From: Gracilibacillus boraciitolerans JCM 21714
GTDB taxonomy: Bacteria; Bacillota; Bacilli; Bacillales; Amphibacillaceae
DNA length: 64,000 bases
Reading direction: 5' to 3'
Assembly (NCBI RefSeq): GCF_000521485.1
Contig: NZ_BAVS01000003.1
Span: forward strand, 62,001-126,000
The stretch's first letter is position 1; each line of letters begins with the position of its first letter. Shown piece after piece: positions 12,392 through 20,775 of this stretch. The notes under the pieces were generated by a model that was not told the DNA's origin, ran no database searches, and was given only the letters and a program-made list of their open reading frames with translations. A program made the position numbers and the translations under genes.

Positions 12392-12477
12392 ACTATACAG
12401 GAAGCCGCAAAAACTGAAGAAAGGTATCGATTGATGCTTTCTCCATCTTTATTTAGTTATATATAAAGGAAAGGTAG

Positions 12478-13819
12478 TTGTTTCATTTGAAGCACCATCA
12501 ATATGCAATCACGCCTCCAATGGGGGGGTGGAATAGTTGGGATTGTTATGGAGCCACCGTTACGGAAGAGGAAGTAAAAGGCAATGCAGAATATATGGCA
12601 ACTCATCTTAAACAATTTGGTTGGGAATATATAGTAGTGGATATTCAATGGTCGGAAGCAGGTGCTGTCTCATCAGCTTATCGCCCTTTTATACCTCTTG
12701 AGATGGATGAGTTTTCGCGTTTAATTCCAGCATCCAATCGTTTTCCATTGTCTAAAGATAATCAAGGTTTTAAACCATTAGCAAATGATATCCATCAAAA
12801 GGGACTAAAATTTGGTATCCATATTATGAGAGGTATACCAAGACAAGCTGTACATCAGAATACTGCTATATCAGGTACAAATAAACGTGCAAGAGATATC
12901 GCTAAACCAAATTCGATATGTCCGTGGAATACAGACATGTATGGAATTGATTCGAATAAAGATGGTGCTCAGGCTTATTATGATTCCTTGTTTCAGTTAT
13001 ATGCGGAATGGGGGAGTGGACTTTGTTAAGGTGGACGACATTGCTGATTCCAAGTTGTATGGTATCCATGCTGAGGAAATTAAAATGATTCGTAAAGCGA
13101 TCGATCGTTGTGGTCGCCCAATGGTATTAAGTCTTTCACCAGGACCCACATCCTTACATAGTGTGAGCTTGCTTGAAGAAAATGCAAATATGTGGAGAAT
13201 GACCGATGACTTTTGGGATATCTGGGATTTGTTATACGATATGTTTGAGAAATGTTACCGATGGAGTAAAAACATCGGTCCTGGTTACTGGCCAGATGCT
13301 GATATGTTGCCATTAGGTCATATAGGCATTCGGTCAGTTGATGGAGGAGCATCAGATCGTTTTACTCGCTTTACTAAAGATGAACAACTAACAATGATGA
13401 CGTTATGGTCGATATTCCGTTCTCCATTAATGTTTGGCGGAGAAATGCGAGATAATGATGAGTGGACATTGTCATTATTAACAAATAAAGAAGTATTAGA
13501 AGTGCATCGGAATGGATTTGGTGCACGGCAAGTATATCGAGACGAAGATAAAGTAGTGTGGAGTTCATGTGGTGATGAAGCAACACTTTACGTAGCAATG
13601 TTTAATTTGGCTGATGATGAAGAACAAGTAGCAGTAACACTCGAAAGTTTAGGTTTGACAGATACACAGGTAAAAGTTCGTGACTTATGGAAACAGAAAG
13701 ATCTGGAACCACAATTTGAAGAAATTACCTACAAATTAAAACCACATCAATCCAAGTTATTGAAATTATCGAATGTTCAAACTCAGTATTGTAACAAAGG
13801 TACTAATTTAAATTTATAA
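12478..13819 (+). CDS. GH27 glycoside hydrolase (alpha-galactosidase/beta-L-arabinopyranosidase type; frameshifted)
   Basis: Clan D TIM-barrel hydrolase with the GH27 signature PPMG.WNSWDCYG, EYIVVDIQW, the nucleophile Asp in DFVKVDD, MTDDFWD and GPGYWPDADMLPLG. The C-terminal beta domain (LYVAMFNLADDEEQV to KLLKL) is present. Length is about 446 residues with no signal peptide, so probably cytoplasmic. The frame breaks at the G5 run 13010-13014; four G give AEWGVDFVKVDD. The G7 run near 12523 adds a Gly in PPMGGWNSW. It starts at TTG 12478 behind AAAGGAAAGG. Lying between two arabinofuranosidases, it may release L-arabinopyranose, but alpha-galactosidase activity is equally possible. Confidence 0.82.
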
Positions 13820-13831
13820 TGAGGTGAAAGT

Positions 13832-15322
13832 ATGACAAATAATGCAATTGTTAATGCAGATGTAACAAAGGGTGTAATCAATAAAAATATTTATGGGCAC
13901 TTTGCTGAGCACTTAGGCCGTTGTATTTACGAAGGTTTTTGGGTTGGGGAAGACTCTGATATTCCTAATACAAATGGGATAAGAAATGATGTTGTGGAAG
14001 CTCTAAAAAATATTAAAATTCCTGTACTTCGCTGGCCAGGTGGATGTTTTGCAGATGAATACCATTGGAAAGATGGCATTGGACCGAGAGAAAATAGAAA
14101 GCGTATGGTCAATACACATTGGGGCGGTGTCATTGAAAATAATCATTTTGGAACACATGAGTTTTTTATGCTTTGTGATTTGTTAGAAACAGAACCATAT
14201 GTCTGTGGGAATGTAGGTAGTGGGTCTATACAAGAAATGTCCGAATGGGTAGAATATATGACATTTGATGGAGAATCACCAATGGCTAACTGGCGTCAGG
14301 AAAATGGTAAACAAGAGCCATGGGCATTAAAGTACTTTGGCGTCGGAAACGAGAACTGGGGGGGTTGTGGCGGTAATATGCGGCCTCAATATTATGCAGA
14401 TCTTTATCGACGTTTCCAAACTTACGTAAGAAATTATGGAGAAAATAAAATTTACCGTATTGCTGGTGGTCCCAATGTTGCCGATTATAACTGGACAGAT
14501 GTATTAATGAGAGAAGCAGGCAAACTCATGGATGGCTTAAGCTTACATTATTACACCGTACCGGGGGGGGAATTTTGGACCGGAAAAGGTTCCGCAACGA
14601 ATTTCCCGGAAGAGGAATGGGATGTGACAATGCAAAAGGCTTATTACATTAAAGAGCTAATTGAAAAGCATAGTGCAATTATGGACAAATATGATCCGAA
14701 GAAACGCGTGGGATTAATTATTGATGAGTGGGGGGGAACATGGTATGATGTAGAAGAAGGCACCAATCCAGGTTTCTTATATCAGCAAAATACGATTCGA
14801 GATGCATTGGTTGCTGGGGTTTCGTTAAATATCTTTAACGAACATAATGACCGAGTTCAAATGACTAATATTGCTCAAACCATTAATGTTTTACAGTCTA
14901 TGATTTTAACGGATAAGGAAAAAATGATAGTAACCCCAACGTATCATGTATTCGAGATGTACAAGGTTCATCAAGACGCAACAAAGGTATCTCTGGATAT
15001 ATCATCCGATAAATTTAAAACAGGAGAAAAAGAGATGCCACAGGTAACAGGATCAGCATCAAAATCAAATGATGGAACATTGAATATCACATTGTGTAAT
15101 GTCGACAGAGAAAATTCATCTGATTTTAATGTGGATTTGCGAGGGATAGAAGTAAATCACGTAACAGGTCGGGTACTAACGGCAAACGAAATCGATGCCC
15201 ATAATACGTTCGACAACCCTGATAATGTCCATCCAGTCGAATTTACAGATTTTCAAATAAATGAAACTATTTTATCTATAAAATTACCCTCAAAATCTGT
15301 TGTAGCACTTTCGGTAAAATAG
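13832..15322 (+). CDS. GH51 alpha-L-arabinofuranosidase (2)
   Basis: Second GH51 enzyme, 496 residues, of the branch with [40 protein letters not shown], acid/base Glu about residue 174 (GVGNENWG) and nucleophile Glu about residue 299 (LIIDEWG). Its sequence differs clearly from the first copy, so the two probably split substrates (linear against branched or xylan-linked arabinose). Three G-runs (near 14358, 14562 and 14727) each add one Gly in conserved places, including next to both catalytic motifs. AATGAGGTGAAAG precedes the ATG, 12 bases after the GH27 gene. A terminator follows. Confidence 0.92.
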   Translation: MTNNAIVNADVTKGVINKNIYGHFAEHLGRCIYEGFWVGEDSDIPNTNGIRNDVVEALKNIKIPVLRWPGGCFADEYHWKDGIGPRENRKRMVNTHWGGVIENNHFGTHEFFMLCDLLETEPYVCGNVGSGSIQEMSEWVEYMTFDGESPMANWRQENGKQEPWALKYFGVGNENWGGCGGNMRPQYYADLYRRFQTYVRNYGENKIYRIAGGPNVADYNWTDVLMREAGKLMDGLSLHYYTVPGGEFWTGKGSATNFPEEEWDVTMQKAYYIKELIEKHSAIMDKYDPKKRVGLIIDEWGGTWYDVEEGTNPGFLYQQNTIRDALVAGVSLNIFNEHNDRVQMTNIAQTINVLQSMILTDKEKMIVTPTYHVFEMYKVHQDATKVSLDISSDKFKTGEKEMPQVTGSASKSNDGTLNITLCNVDRENSSDFNVDLRGIEVNHVTGRVLTANEIDAHNTFDNPDNVHPVEFTDFQINETILSIKLPSKSVVALSVK

Positions 15323-15335
15323 AAGGCAAGAAATA

Positions 15336-15364
15336 AAAGTCGATAAGATATTCTTATCGACTTT
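15336..15364 (+). terminator. Terminator of the abfA-GH27-GH51 unit
   Basis: Perfect 13-bp stem AAAGTCGATAAGA with TCTTATCGACTTT (15352-15364) and a 3-base loop; the T-tail is weak. Confidence 0.7.
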
Positions 15365-15532
15365 CATTATGAAAAGGTTTAGAAAAAGGGAATAATTAAA
15401 GTGATTTGTTGCATATAATTAAAAAATACAAGTGTAGCGAATATTTACTTAACAAAAATGCGATGTTTATTATTGAAAAATTGTTTAGTAAACTTGTAGG
15501 ATAATAAAATAATGGTTTTTTTGAGAAAATGA

Positions 15533-15675
15533 TTGAAAAAACTTATACAGTTATATATAATAGAAACAACTAATACTTATACGTACGTTTGGTAATATGG
15601 ATACGATATATGTTACCAAACTACAAGAGATCAAAACTAAAGTAAAGAAGTTTAGATTAATTGAAAGCGTATTCA
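15533..15675 (+). promoter_or_regulatory. araPQN-type transporter promoter with AraR operator and cre site
   Basis: TTGAAA (15533-15538), 17 bases, TATAAT (15556-15561). The operator ACTTATACGTACGTTT (15575-15590) lies over the expected start of transcription. It is followed by an inverted repeat GTTTGGTAA / TTACCAAAC (15587-15595, 15613-15621). TGAAAGCGTATTCA (15662-15675) fits the cre consensus except one base. The rest of the gap 15365-15532 is AT-rich with nothing recognisable. Confidence 0.75.
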
Positions 15676-15705
15676 GTTTGTTCAAACTTTTAAGGAGGGA
15701 TTACC

Positions 15706-16657
15706 TTGGCAACAAATCAAACAGTGGCAACAAATCAAAAAGCCGATACGTATAAAGGTCCAAGCCCATTTATGAAATTTATGAATTCAAAAAGAGTTGT
15801 ACCTTATGTTTTTGTATCGCCATTTATTATTTCTTTTTTAATTTTAACAGTATACCCAGCAATTCGTGGTATAATTATGAGTTTTCAAAGCGTCTTGCCA
15901 GGTCAAGTTGAATTTATCGGACTGCAAAACTATGAGAGAGTTTTTAATCCGGTTTTTTACAAGGCATTAATGAATACAACAATATATGTAATATTAACAG
16001 TGACAATACTAACAATATTACCGATATTATTCGCGGTAATATTGGACTCAAAGTTGGTAAAACTGAAAACCCTGTTTAGAGCTTCATTATTTATGCCAAC
16101 CTTAGCATCAACAATTGTAGCGGGTATGATATTCCGTTTGATGTTTGGAGAGACCGATACTGCAGCAGCCAATCAATTTTTGAACTGGCTGGGGGATGAA
16201 TTCAGTTGACTGGCGATTTAATGCATGGTCAGGAATGTTTCTAATGGTAATGCTTTGTGTTTGGCGCTGGTTAGGAGTTAATATTCTCTATTTCTTAGCA
16301 GCACTGCAAAATGTTCCAGATGAATTATATGAAGCAGCTGACATTGATGGAGCGTCGATGTTGCAGAAGTTCAGGTATGTAACATTACCATTTCTAAAAC
16401 CAGTAACCATTTTCGTTGTAACTATATCTATAATTAATGGTTTTAGAATGTTTGAAGAAAGTTTCGTCTTCTGGGAAGCGGGCTCACCAGGAAATATTGG
16501 GTTAACAGTAGTTGGATATATTTATCAGCAAGGTATACAGCAAAACAATATGGGGGGGTTTGGTGCCGCAATTGGTGTCATTCTCATGCTTATAATTTTT
16601 GTTATTAGTTTTATCCAATTAATATTAACAGGTGCATTCAAGCGAGGTGATGAGTAA
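15706..16657 (+). CDS. araP: CUT1 sugar ABC permease, AraP/MalF-like (frameshifted)
   Basis: Membrane subunit of an importer for arabino-oligosaccharides by analogy with AraNPQ. Six hydrophobic segments are visible (VPYVFVSPFIISFLIL, then TIYVILTVTILTILPILFA, and so on). The EAA loop reads YEAADIDGASMLQKFRYVTLP and contacts the ATPase. The frame breaks at the G5 run 16191-16195; four G give NWLGMNSVDWRFNAW. A G7 run near 16549 adds Gly in NMGGFGAAIG. It starts with TTG at 15706, six bases after AAGGAGGG. The stop overlaps the next start by one base (TAATG). Confidence 0.88.
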
Positions 16658-17505
16658 TGAAAAACAAACAAAAAAGAAAGACATTATCATGGGTAGCTAA
16701 TATAGGCATGGCAATCGTATGTTTGATAGCATTATTCCCGGTGATTATGCTATTAATTTCATCTTTAAGACCATCTTCAGAATTGATGCGTACAGGTATA
16801 AGTTTAGCATTTGATTGGAGCACGTTAAATATAGACAACTATAATTATATTTTTACACAGGCTGCCGGCTATTGGACATGGTATACAAACAGTTTAGTCA
16901 TTTCCGCGGTTACTATTGTCCTATCTTTATTTTTCTCAGCAATGGTAGGATATGCCTTAGCAGTATATGATTTTAAAGGTAGAAATTTATTTTTCACCTT
17001 TGTAGTATTTATTTTGATGGTGCCATTTGAAATTCTAATGCTGCCACTATTCCAAATGATGATCACAGCTTCACTGGTGGATTCCTATCTTGGTGTCATT
17101 TTACCGATGGTGGTAGCGCCAATTGCAGTATTCTTCTTTAGACAATATGCATTAGGATTACCAGTTCAATTAATGGATGCCGCACGAATTGATGGTGCAA
17201 CAGAATATGGAATCTATTTTAAAATAATGCTTCCATTAATGGGGGGGCCATCGCTTGGTGCAATGGCAATCCTACAAGGTCTTGGCAGCTGGAATAACTT
17301 CCTTTGGCCATTAATAGTATTACGTTCCAACGATATGTTTACTTTACCAATTGGCTTGGCTACGCTATTAACTCCTTATGGTAATAACTATGATGTGTTA
17401 ATTGCTGGGTCGGTAATGACCATCGTACCGATCATTATCTTGTTTATTTTCTTCCAGCGTTATTTTGTTGCTGGTTTGACAACAGGGGGGGGAGTAAAAG
17501 GTTAA
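16657..17505 (+). CDS. araQ: CUT1 sugar ABC permease, AraQ/MalG-like
   Basis: 282-residue partner of the preceding permease, with six membrane segments. The conserved EAA loop is DAARIDGATEYGIYFKIMLPLM, followed by GSWNNFLWPLIVL and the C-terminal FVAGLTTGG..KG. The G7 run near 17239 inserts a Gly in LMGGPSLGA, and the G8 run near 17486 may do the same in TTGGGVKG. It is translationally coupled to the upstream gene. No ATP-binding subunit is encoded nearby, so a shared MsmX-type ATPase is expected. Confidence 0.88.
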   Translation: MKNKQKRKTLSWVANIGMAIVCLIALFPVIMLLISSLRPSSELMRTGISLAFDWSTLNIDNYNYIFTQAAGYWTWYTNSLVISAVTIVLSLFFSAMVGYALAVYDFKGRNLFFTFVVFILMVPFEILMLPLFQMMITASLVDSYLGVILPMVVAPIAVFFFRQYALGLPVQLMDAARIDGATEYGIYFKIMLPLMGGPSLGAMAILQGLGSWNNFLWPLIVLRSNDMFTLPIGLATLLTPYGNNYDVLIAGSVMTIVPIIILFIFFQRYFVAGLTTGGGVKG

Positions 17506-17532
17506 TAGTGTTTTGATAGGATGTGACCAAAG

Positions 17533-18156
17533 ATGTTTGGAGAACAATTTATAGGTTCACTAGATCGTTTATTAAAAATAATATTACAAGTTGCATGGTT
17601 AAACTTTCTTTGGATAATATTTAGCTTATTAGGTGTCGTAGTAGTGGGGGGGGTTTTTCCTGCTACTACAGCAGCTATAAATGTCGCAAGGAAATGGGTC
17701 CAGAAAAAAGAAGTAAAATCTATTTACCAATTATTTAAGCAGACTTATAAAGGTGAATTTATCAAATCAAATATTATTGGTGCCATTTTGTTATTTACAG
17801 CAGTAATTTTGTTCATAAATTATCATGCGTTATTACAACTTGGAGATCAAACACCTATAATTGTCGTTTTTGCCTATTACTTTGTCATTTTTTTATATGG
17901 AATTATTCTCATCTGGATTTTTCCTTTATTAAGTCACTATCAAACAACAATTATGCAATATTTTAAGAATGCTTTTATTATTGGTATTTCCAAAATGCCG
18001 ATAACTATTGCAATAGGTTTTGCAATATTTGTTATAATTTATTTCTCATTGGAGCTGCCAACTCTATTGTTGTTTGGAACAGTTAGTTTAATTGCTGTAA
18101 CAGTTGCATTCTTAACCATGCGTGTGTTTGAAAAAATAGATAATGCAGACACTTAA
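17533..18156 (+). CDS. DUF624 (YesL-family) membrane protein (1)
   Basis: 207-residue integral membrane protein with about five hydrophobic segments and the DUF624 pattern LNFLWIIFSLLGVVVVG.VFPATTAA near the N-terminus. Function is unknown. The family is commonly encoded beside CUT1 sugar importers in Firmicutes, as here between araQ and araN. The G8 run near 17645 inserts a Gly before VFPATTAA. It is 27 bases after araQ and probably cotranscribed. Two more homologues lie in this window (23126 and 61368), each beside another importer. Confidence 0.8.
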   Translation: MFGEQFIGSLDRLLKIILQVAWLNFLWIIFSLLGVVVVGGVFPATTAAINVARKWVQKKEVKSIYQLFKQTYKGEFIKSNIIGAILLFTAVILFINYHALLQLGDQTPIIVVFAYYFVIFLYGIILIWIFPLLSHYQTTIMQYFKNAFIIGISKMPITIAIGFAIFVIIYFSLELPTLLLFGTVSLIAVTVAFLTMRVFEKIDNADT

Positions 18157-18160
18157 TAAA

Positions 18161-18270
18161 ACATATACGTACTATCAAACGATATACTATATTTAATAAA
18201 TTAGTTAATCAATAACTTATATACATTATTTAGAAAACTTATTGACAAATTAAATATAAAATGATATCTT
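18161..18270 (+). promoter_or_regulatory. AraR operator and promoter upstream of araN
   Basis: The operator ACATATACGTACTATC (18161-18176) follows the DUF624 stop directly. TTGACA (18242-18247), 17 bases and TATCTT (18265-18270) form a separate promoter for the binding-protein gene. The operator lies about 70 bp upstream of the -35, so looping with the site at 15575 is conceivable. Confidence 0.6.
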
Positions 18271-18373
18271 TTAATTAATAACATAGTAACTTAAACGAAG
18301 GACTAAGTTTATTGATTTTTGCATAATAGATCAGGTATTGAAGCATGTTCTTCGTTTATTCCTTTCAAATAGT

Positions 18374-18387
18374 TGAAAGCGGTTACT
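18374..18387 (+). promoter_or_regulatory. cre-like site upstream of araN
   Basis: TGAAAGCGGTTACT matches the cre consensus except at the last base. It lies in the untranslated leader, suggesting a CcpA roadblock. Confidence 0.55.
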
Positions 18388-18425
18388 GGTTTAGTTCTTA
18401 TAAAATTATTCAGGGGGTTAGTAAG

Positions 18426-19763
18426 ATGAAAAGAAAAAGTTTATTAGCCATTTTGTTTGGTATTGTTGCAATGTTACTTGTAGCATGTGGCGGGGGTGGC
18501 GATGAAAGTTCTGGAGAAGCAGAAGAAGTAAAAACTGTTGGAGCTGATTTAGAAAATGCAGAAGATCTGAAGTTGTGGATCTTTGCCGGACAGCATGCTG
18601 ATTTCTATGAAGATGCAGCTAATCGTTGGAATGAAGAGAACTCAGATCGACCCATTGCGTTGACTGTAGAAACATATCCTTATGATCAGCTACACAATAA
18701 CTTACTCTTAGCATTGCAGTCAGGTAAAGGTGCACCAGATTTGGCTGATATTGAAATTGGTAGATTTCCAAACTACCTACAAGGTGAACCACAACTTTTA
18801 GCTATGAATGAATATGTAGAACCTGAAATAGAAAATTTCATTAAAGCTCGTTTTGAAATCTATGCAAAAGATGGACAATATTATGGAATGCCAACACACG
18901 TGGGTGCTTCTGTAATGTATTATAATACAGAAATAATGGAACAAGCAGGTGTAGACATTGACGCTATTAAAACATGGGATGATTTCACAGCAGCAGGTCA
19001 GAAAGTAGTCGATAATACAGATGCAATAATGATCAACTCTTTTCCTGGTGATTTACTTCCATATTGGATCCGTGTTTCACAGCAAAAATCCGATTTCATA
19101 AACGATAATGGAGAGTTAACCATTAATACACCAGAAAATGCAAAAGCACTTCAGTATATGAAGGACTTGCAAGATGCTGGCATAGCTGAAGTTGCACCAG
19201 GTGCTGCACCACACGCCGAAGAGTTCTATTCTTACATGAATGATGCAGGCGCTGCAGCAGTTGCTATGCCAATCTGGTATATGGGACGCTTTACAGATAG
19301 TATGCCAGATTTGACAGGTAAAATGACCATTCGACCTTTACCTGTATTTGATGAAGATGACAATAGATCTGCGGGTATGGGTGGTACAGGTACGGTAGTA
19401 ACAAATCAAACAGAACACCCTGAGCTGGCAAAAGAATTCTTAGCTTTCGCTAAGCTGACGAAAGAATCAAATATTAAACTATGGACAATTCTTGGGTTTG
19501 ATCCACCTCGTCATGATGTATGGGATGCTCCAGAATTGAGTGAGCCAAACAAGTATACTGAATTTTTTGGCGATAATATATTTGAAGTATTATCAACACT
19601 TAAAGAAGATATCGCACCATTAAATGTTACAAAGAAAACACCAGATGTTATTACTCAACTTAACACAACTACATTAAATAGTGTATTAAGAGATGGTGCA
19701 CAGACAGCAGAAGAAGCATTAAAAGAAGCACAGGAAACTGTTCAATCATCTACTGGTGAATAA
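18426..19763 (+). CDS. araN: Arabino-oligosaccharide-binding lipoprotein, AraN-like
   Basis: Extracellular solute-binding protein of a CUT1 importer, about 445 residues. The N-terminus MKRKSLLAILFGIVAM ends in the lipobox LVAC, so the mature protein is lipid-anchored at the Cys. The body shows family 1 features (LWIFAGQHADFYEDAANRWN, LLLALQSGKGAPDLADIEIG, GMPTHVGASVMYYNTEIMEQAG). The ATG at 18426, behind AGGGGGTTAGTAAG, is preferred because it starts the signal peptide. It has its own promoter and a strong terminator, consistent with higher expression than the permeases. The substrate assignment rests on the AraR site and neighbours. Confidence 0.87.
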   Translation: MKRKSLLAILFGIVAMLLVACGGGGDESSGEAEEVKTVGADLENAEDLKLWIFAGQHADFYEDAANRWNEENSDRPIALTVETYPYDQLHNNLLLALQSGKGAPDLADIEIGRFPNYLQGEPQLLAMNEYVEPEIENFIKARFEIYAKDGQYYGMPTHVGASVMYYNTEIMEQAGVDIDAIKTWDDFTAAGQKVVDNTDAIMINSFPGDLLPYWIRVSQQKSDFINDNGELTINTPENAKALQYMKDLQDAGIAEVAPGAAPHAEEFYSYMNDAGAAAVAMPIWYMGRFTDSMPDLTGKMTIRPLPVFDEDDNRSAGMGGTGTVVTNQTEHPELAKEFLAFAKLTKESNIKLWTILGFDPPRHDVWDAPELSEPNKYTEFFGDNIFEVLSTLKEDIAPLNVTKKTPDVITQLNTTTLNSVLRDGAQTAEEALKEAQETVQSSTGE

Positions 19764-19773
19764 TAAAAAAGTG

Positions 19774-19812
19774 AAAAAACCCTTCCTTTATAAATTAAGG
19801 AAGGGTTTTTTC
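19774..19812 (+). terminator. Strong terminator after araN
   Basis: Stem AAAAAACCCTTCCTT with AAGGAAGGGTTTTTT. It marks the right end of the arabinose locus. Confidence 0.85.
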
Positions 19813-19871
19813 TATTTATAAATGAATTTTTTAGTTAAAATAAAGCTATAGGAGATTATTGGAGGTGGCTT

Positions 19872-20640
19872 ATGAGAAAAGTATTATATTTTGATTGTTT
19901 TTCGGGCATTAGTGGTGATATGACAATAGCCGCGTTATTAGATACTGGCATCTCACTAGAATGGTTAGAATCCCAGTTACTCAAGCTTCACGTAGAACAA
20001 AAGTATGAATTAAAATTAAATAAAGTAATTAAAAACGGGATAAACAGTAATCATTTTGATGTAATATTTGAGGAAGCATCAGATCACCATGATCATAAGC
20101 ATGAAACGGATCATCATACACATCACCATCGTACATATAAAGATATTGTACAAATGATTGAAAATAGTGAATTAAATGAGTCGGTAAAAACGATGGCACT
20201 GGATATGTTTCGTGTAATTGGTGAGGCTGAAGCGAAAATACATGGAATCGATTTAGATCACGTGCATTTTCATGAAGTAGGTGCCATTGACTCTATTATC
20301 GATATTGTAGGCGTAGCGATTCTAATTGATCACCTGGGAATCGACCAAATTATTTCATCACCAGTACCAGTAGGCTCAGGACATATCCATATTGATCATG
20401 GTATCTATCCGGTACCAGCACCAGCAACATTGGAAATACTAAAAGATATTCCCATAAAAAATACTAAAGTTGTTGGGGGAAATGACAACACCAACAGGTG
20501 CAGCTATTATTAAAACGTTAGTTTCTAGATATGGTGAAATTCCAAATATGAAAGTAAATAAAATCGGTTATGGAGCAGGTACAAAAACATTTCCTACTCA
20601 CCCGAACGTACTTCGGATTATGCTGGGAGAAGGAAATTAA
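19872..20640 (+). CDS. larC1: LarC N-terminal half (nickel-pincer cofactor nickel insertase; frameshifted)
   Basis: First half of LarC, the enzyme that inserts nickel into the lactate racemase pincer cofactor. Landmarks are [13 protein letters not shown], a His-rich loop at residues 72-86, [32 protein letters not shown] and [12 protein letters not shown]. The frame breaks at the G5 run 20475-20479; four G give [17 protein letters not shown]. The reading then continues to [24 protein letters not shown] and a real stop at 20638-20640. That point is the LarC1/LarC2 boundary. The C-terminal half is not next door but at 31996. No larA, larB or larE is in the window. Confidence 0.87.
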
Positions 20641-20737
20641 AAAAATTCGAGCATGATACAAACGATTTCATATTAATAAAATAAGTGTAAAGTATTTCTA
20701 ATCTTTGGGAATGCTTTAATCTATAATTTCTATAAAA

Positions 20738-20769
20738 CACCACTCTTTCACTAAAGAAAGAGTGGTTTT
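20738..20769. terminator. Bidirectional terminator between convergent genes
   Basis: The stem ACCACTCTTTC / GAAAGAGTGGT, with A and T flanks on either side, can serve larC1 on the plus strand and the AraC-type regulator on the minus strand. Confidence 0.75.
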
Positions 20770-20775
20770 GATTTG

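Noticed and set aside
18345-18425. N-terminal extension of AraN
   Set aside because: It would precede the signal peptide and contains the cre-like site; ATG 18426 starts the lipoprotein signal directly.
20475-20479. Programmed ribosomal frameshift in larC, as known in lactobacilli
   Set aside because: The frame change sits in the middle of LarC1 at a G run like all the other artefact-type breaks, not at the LarC1/LarC2 junction, and it needs removal of one base.
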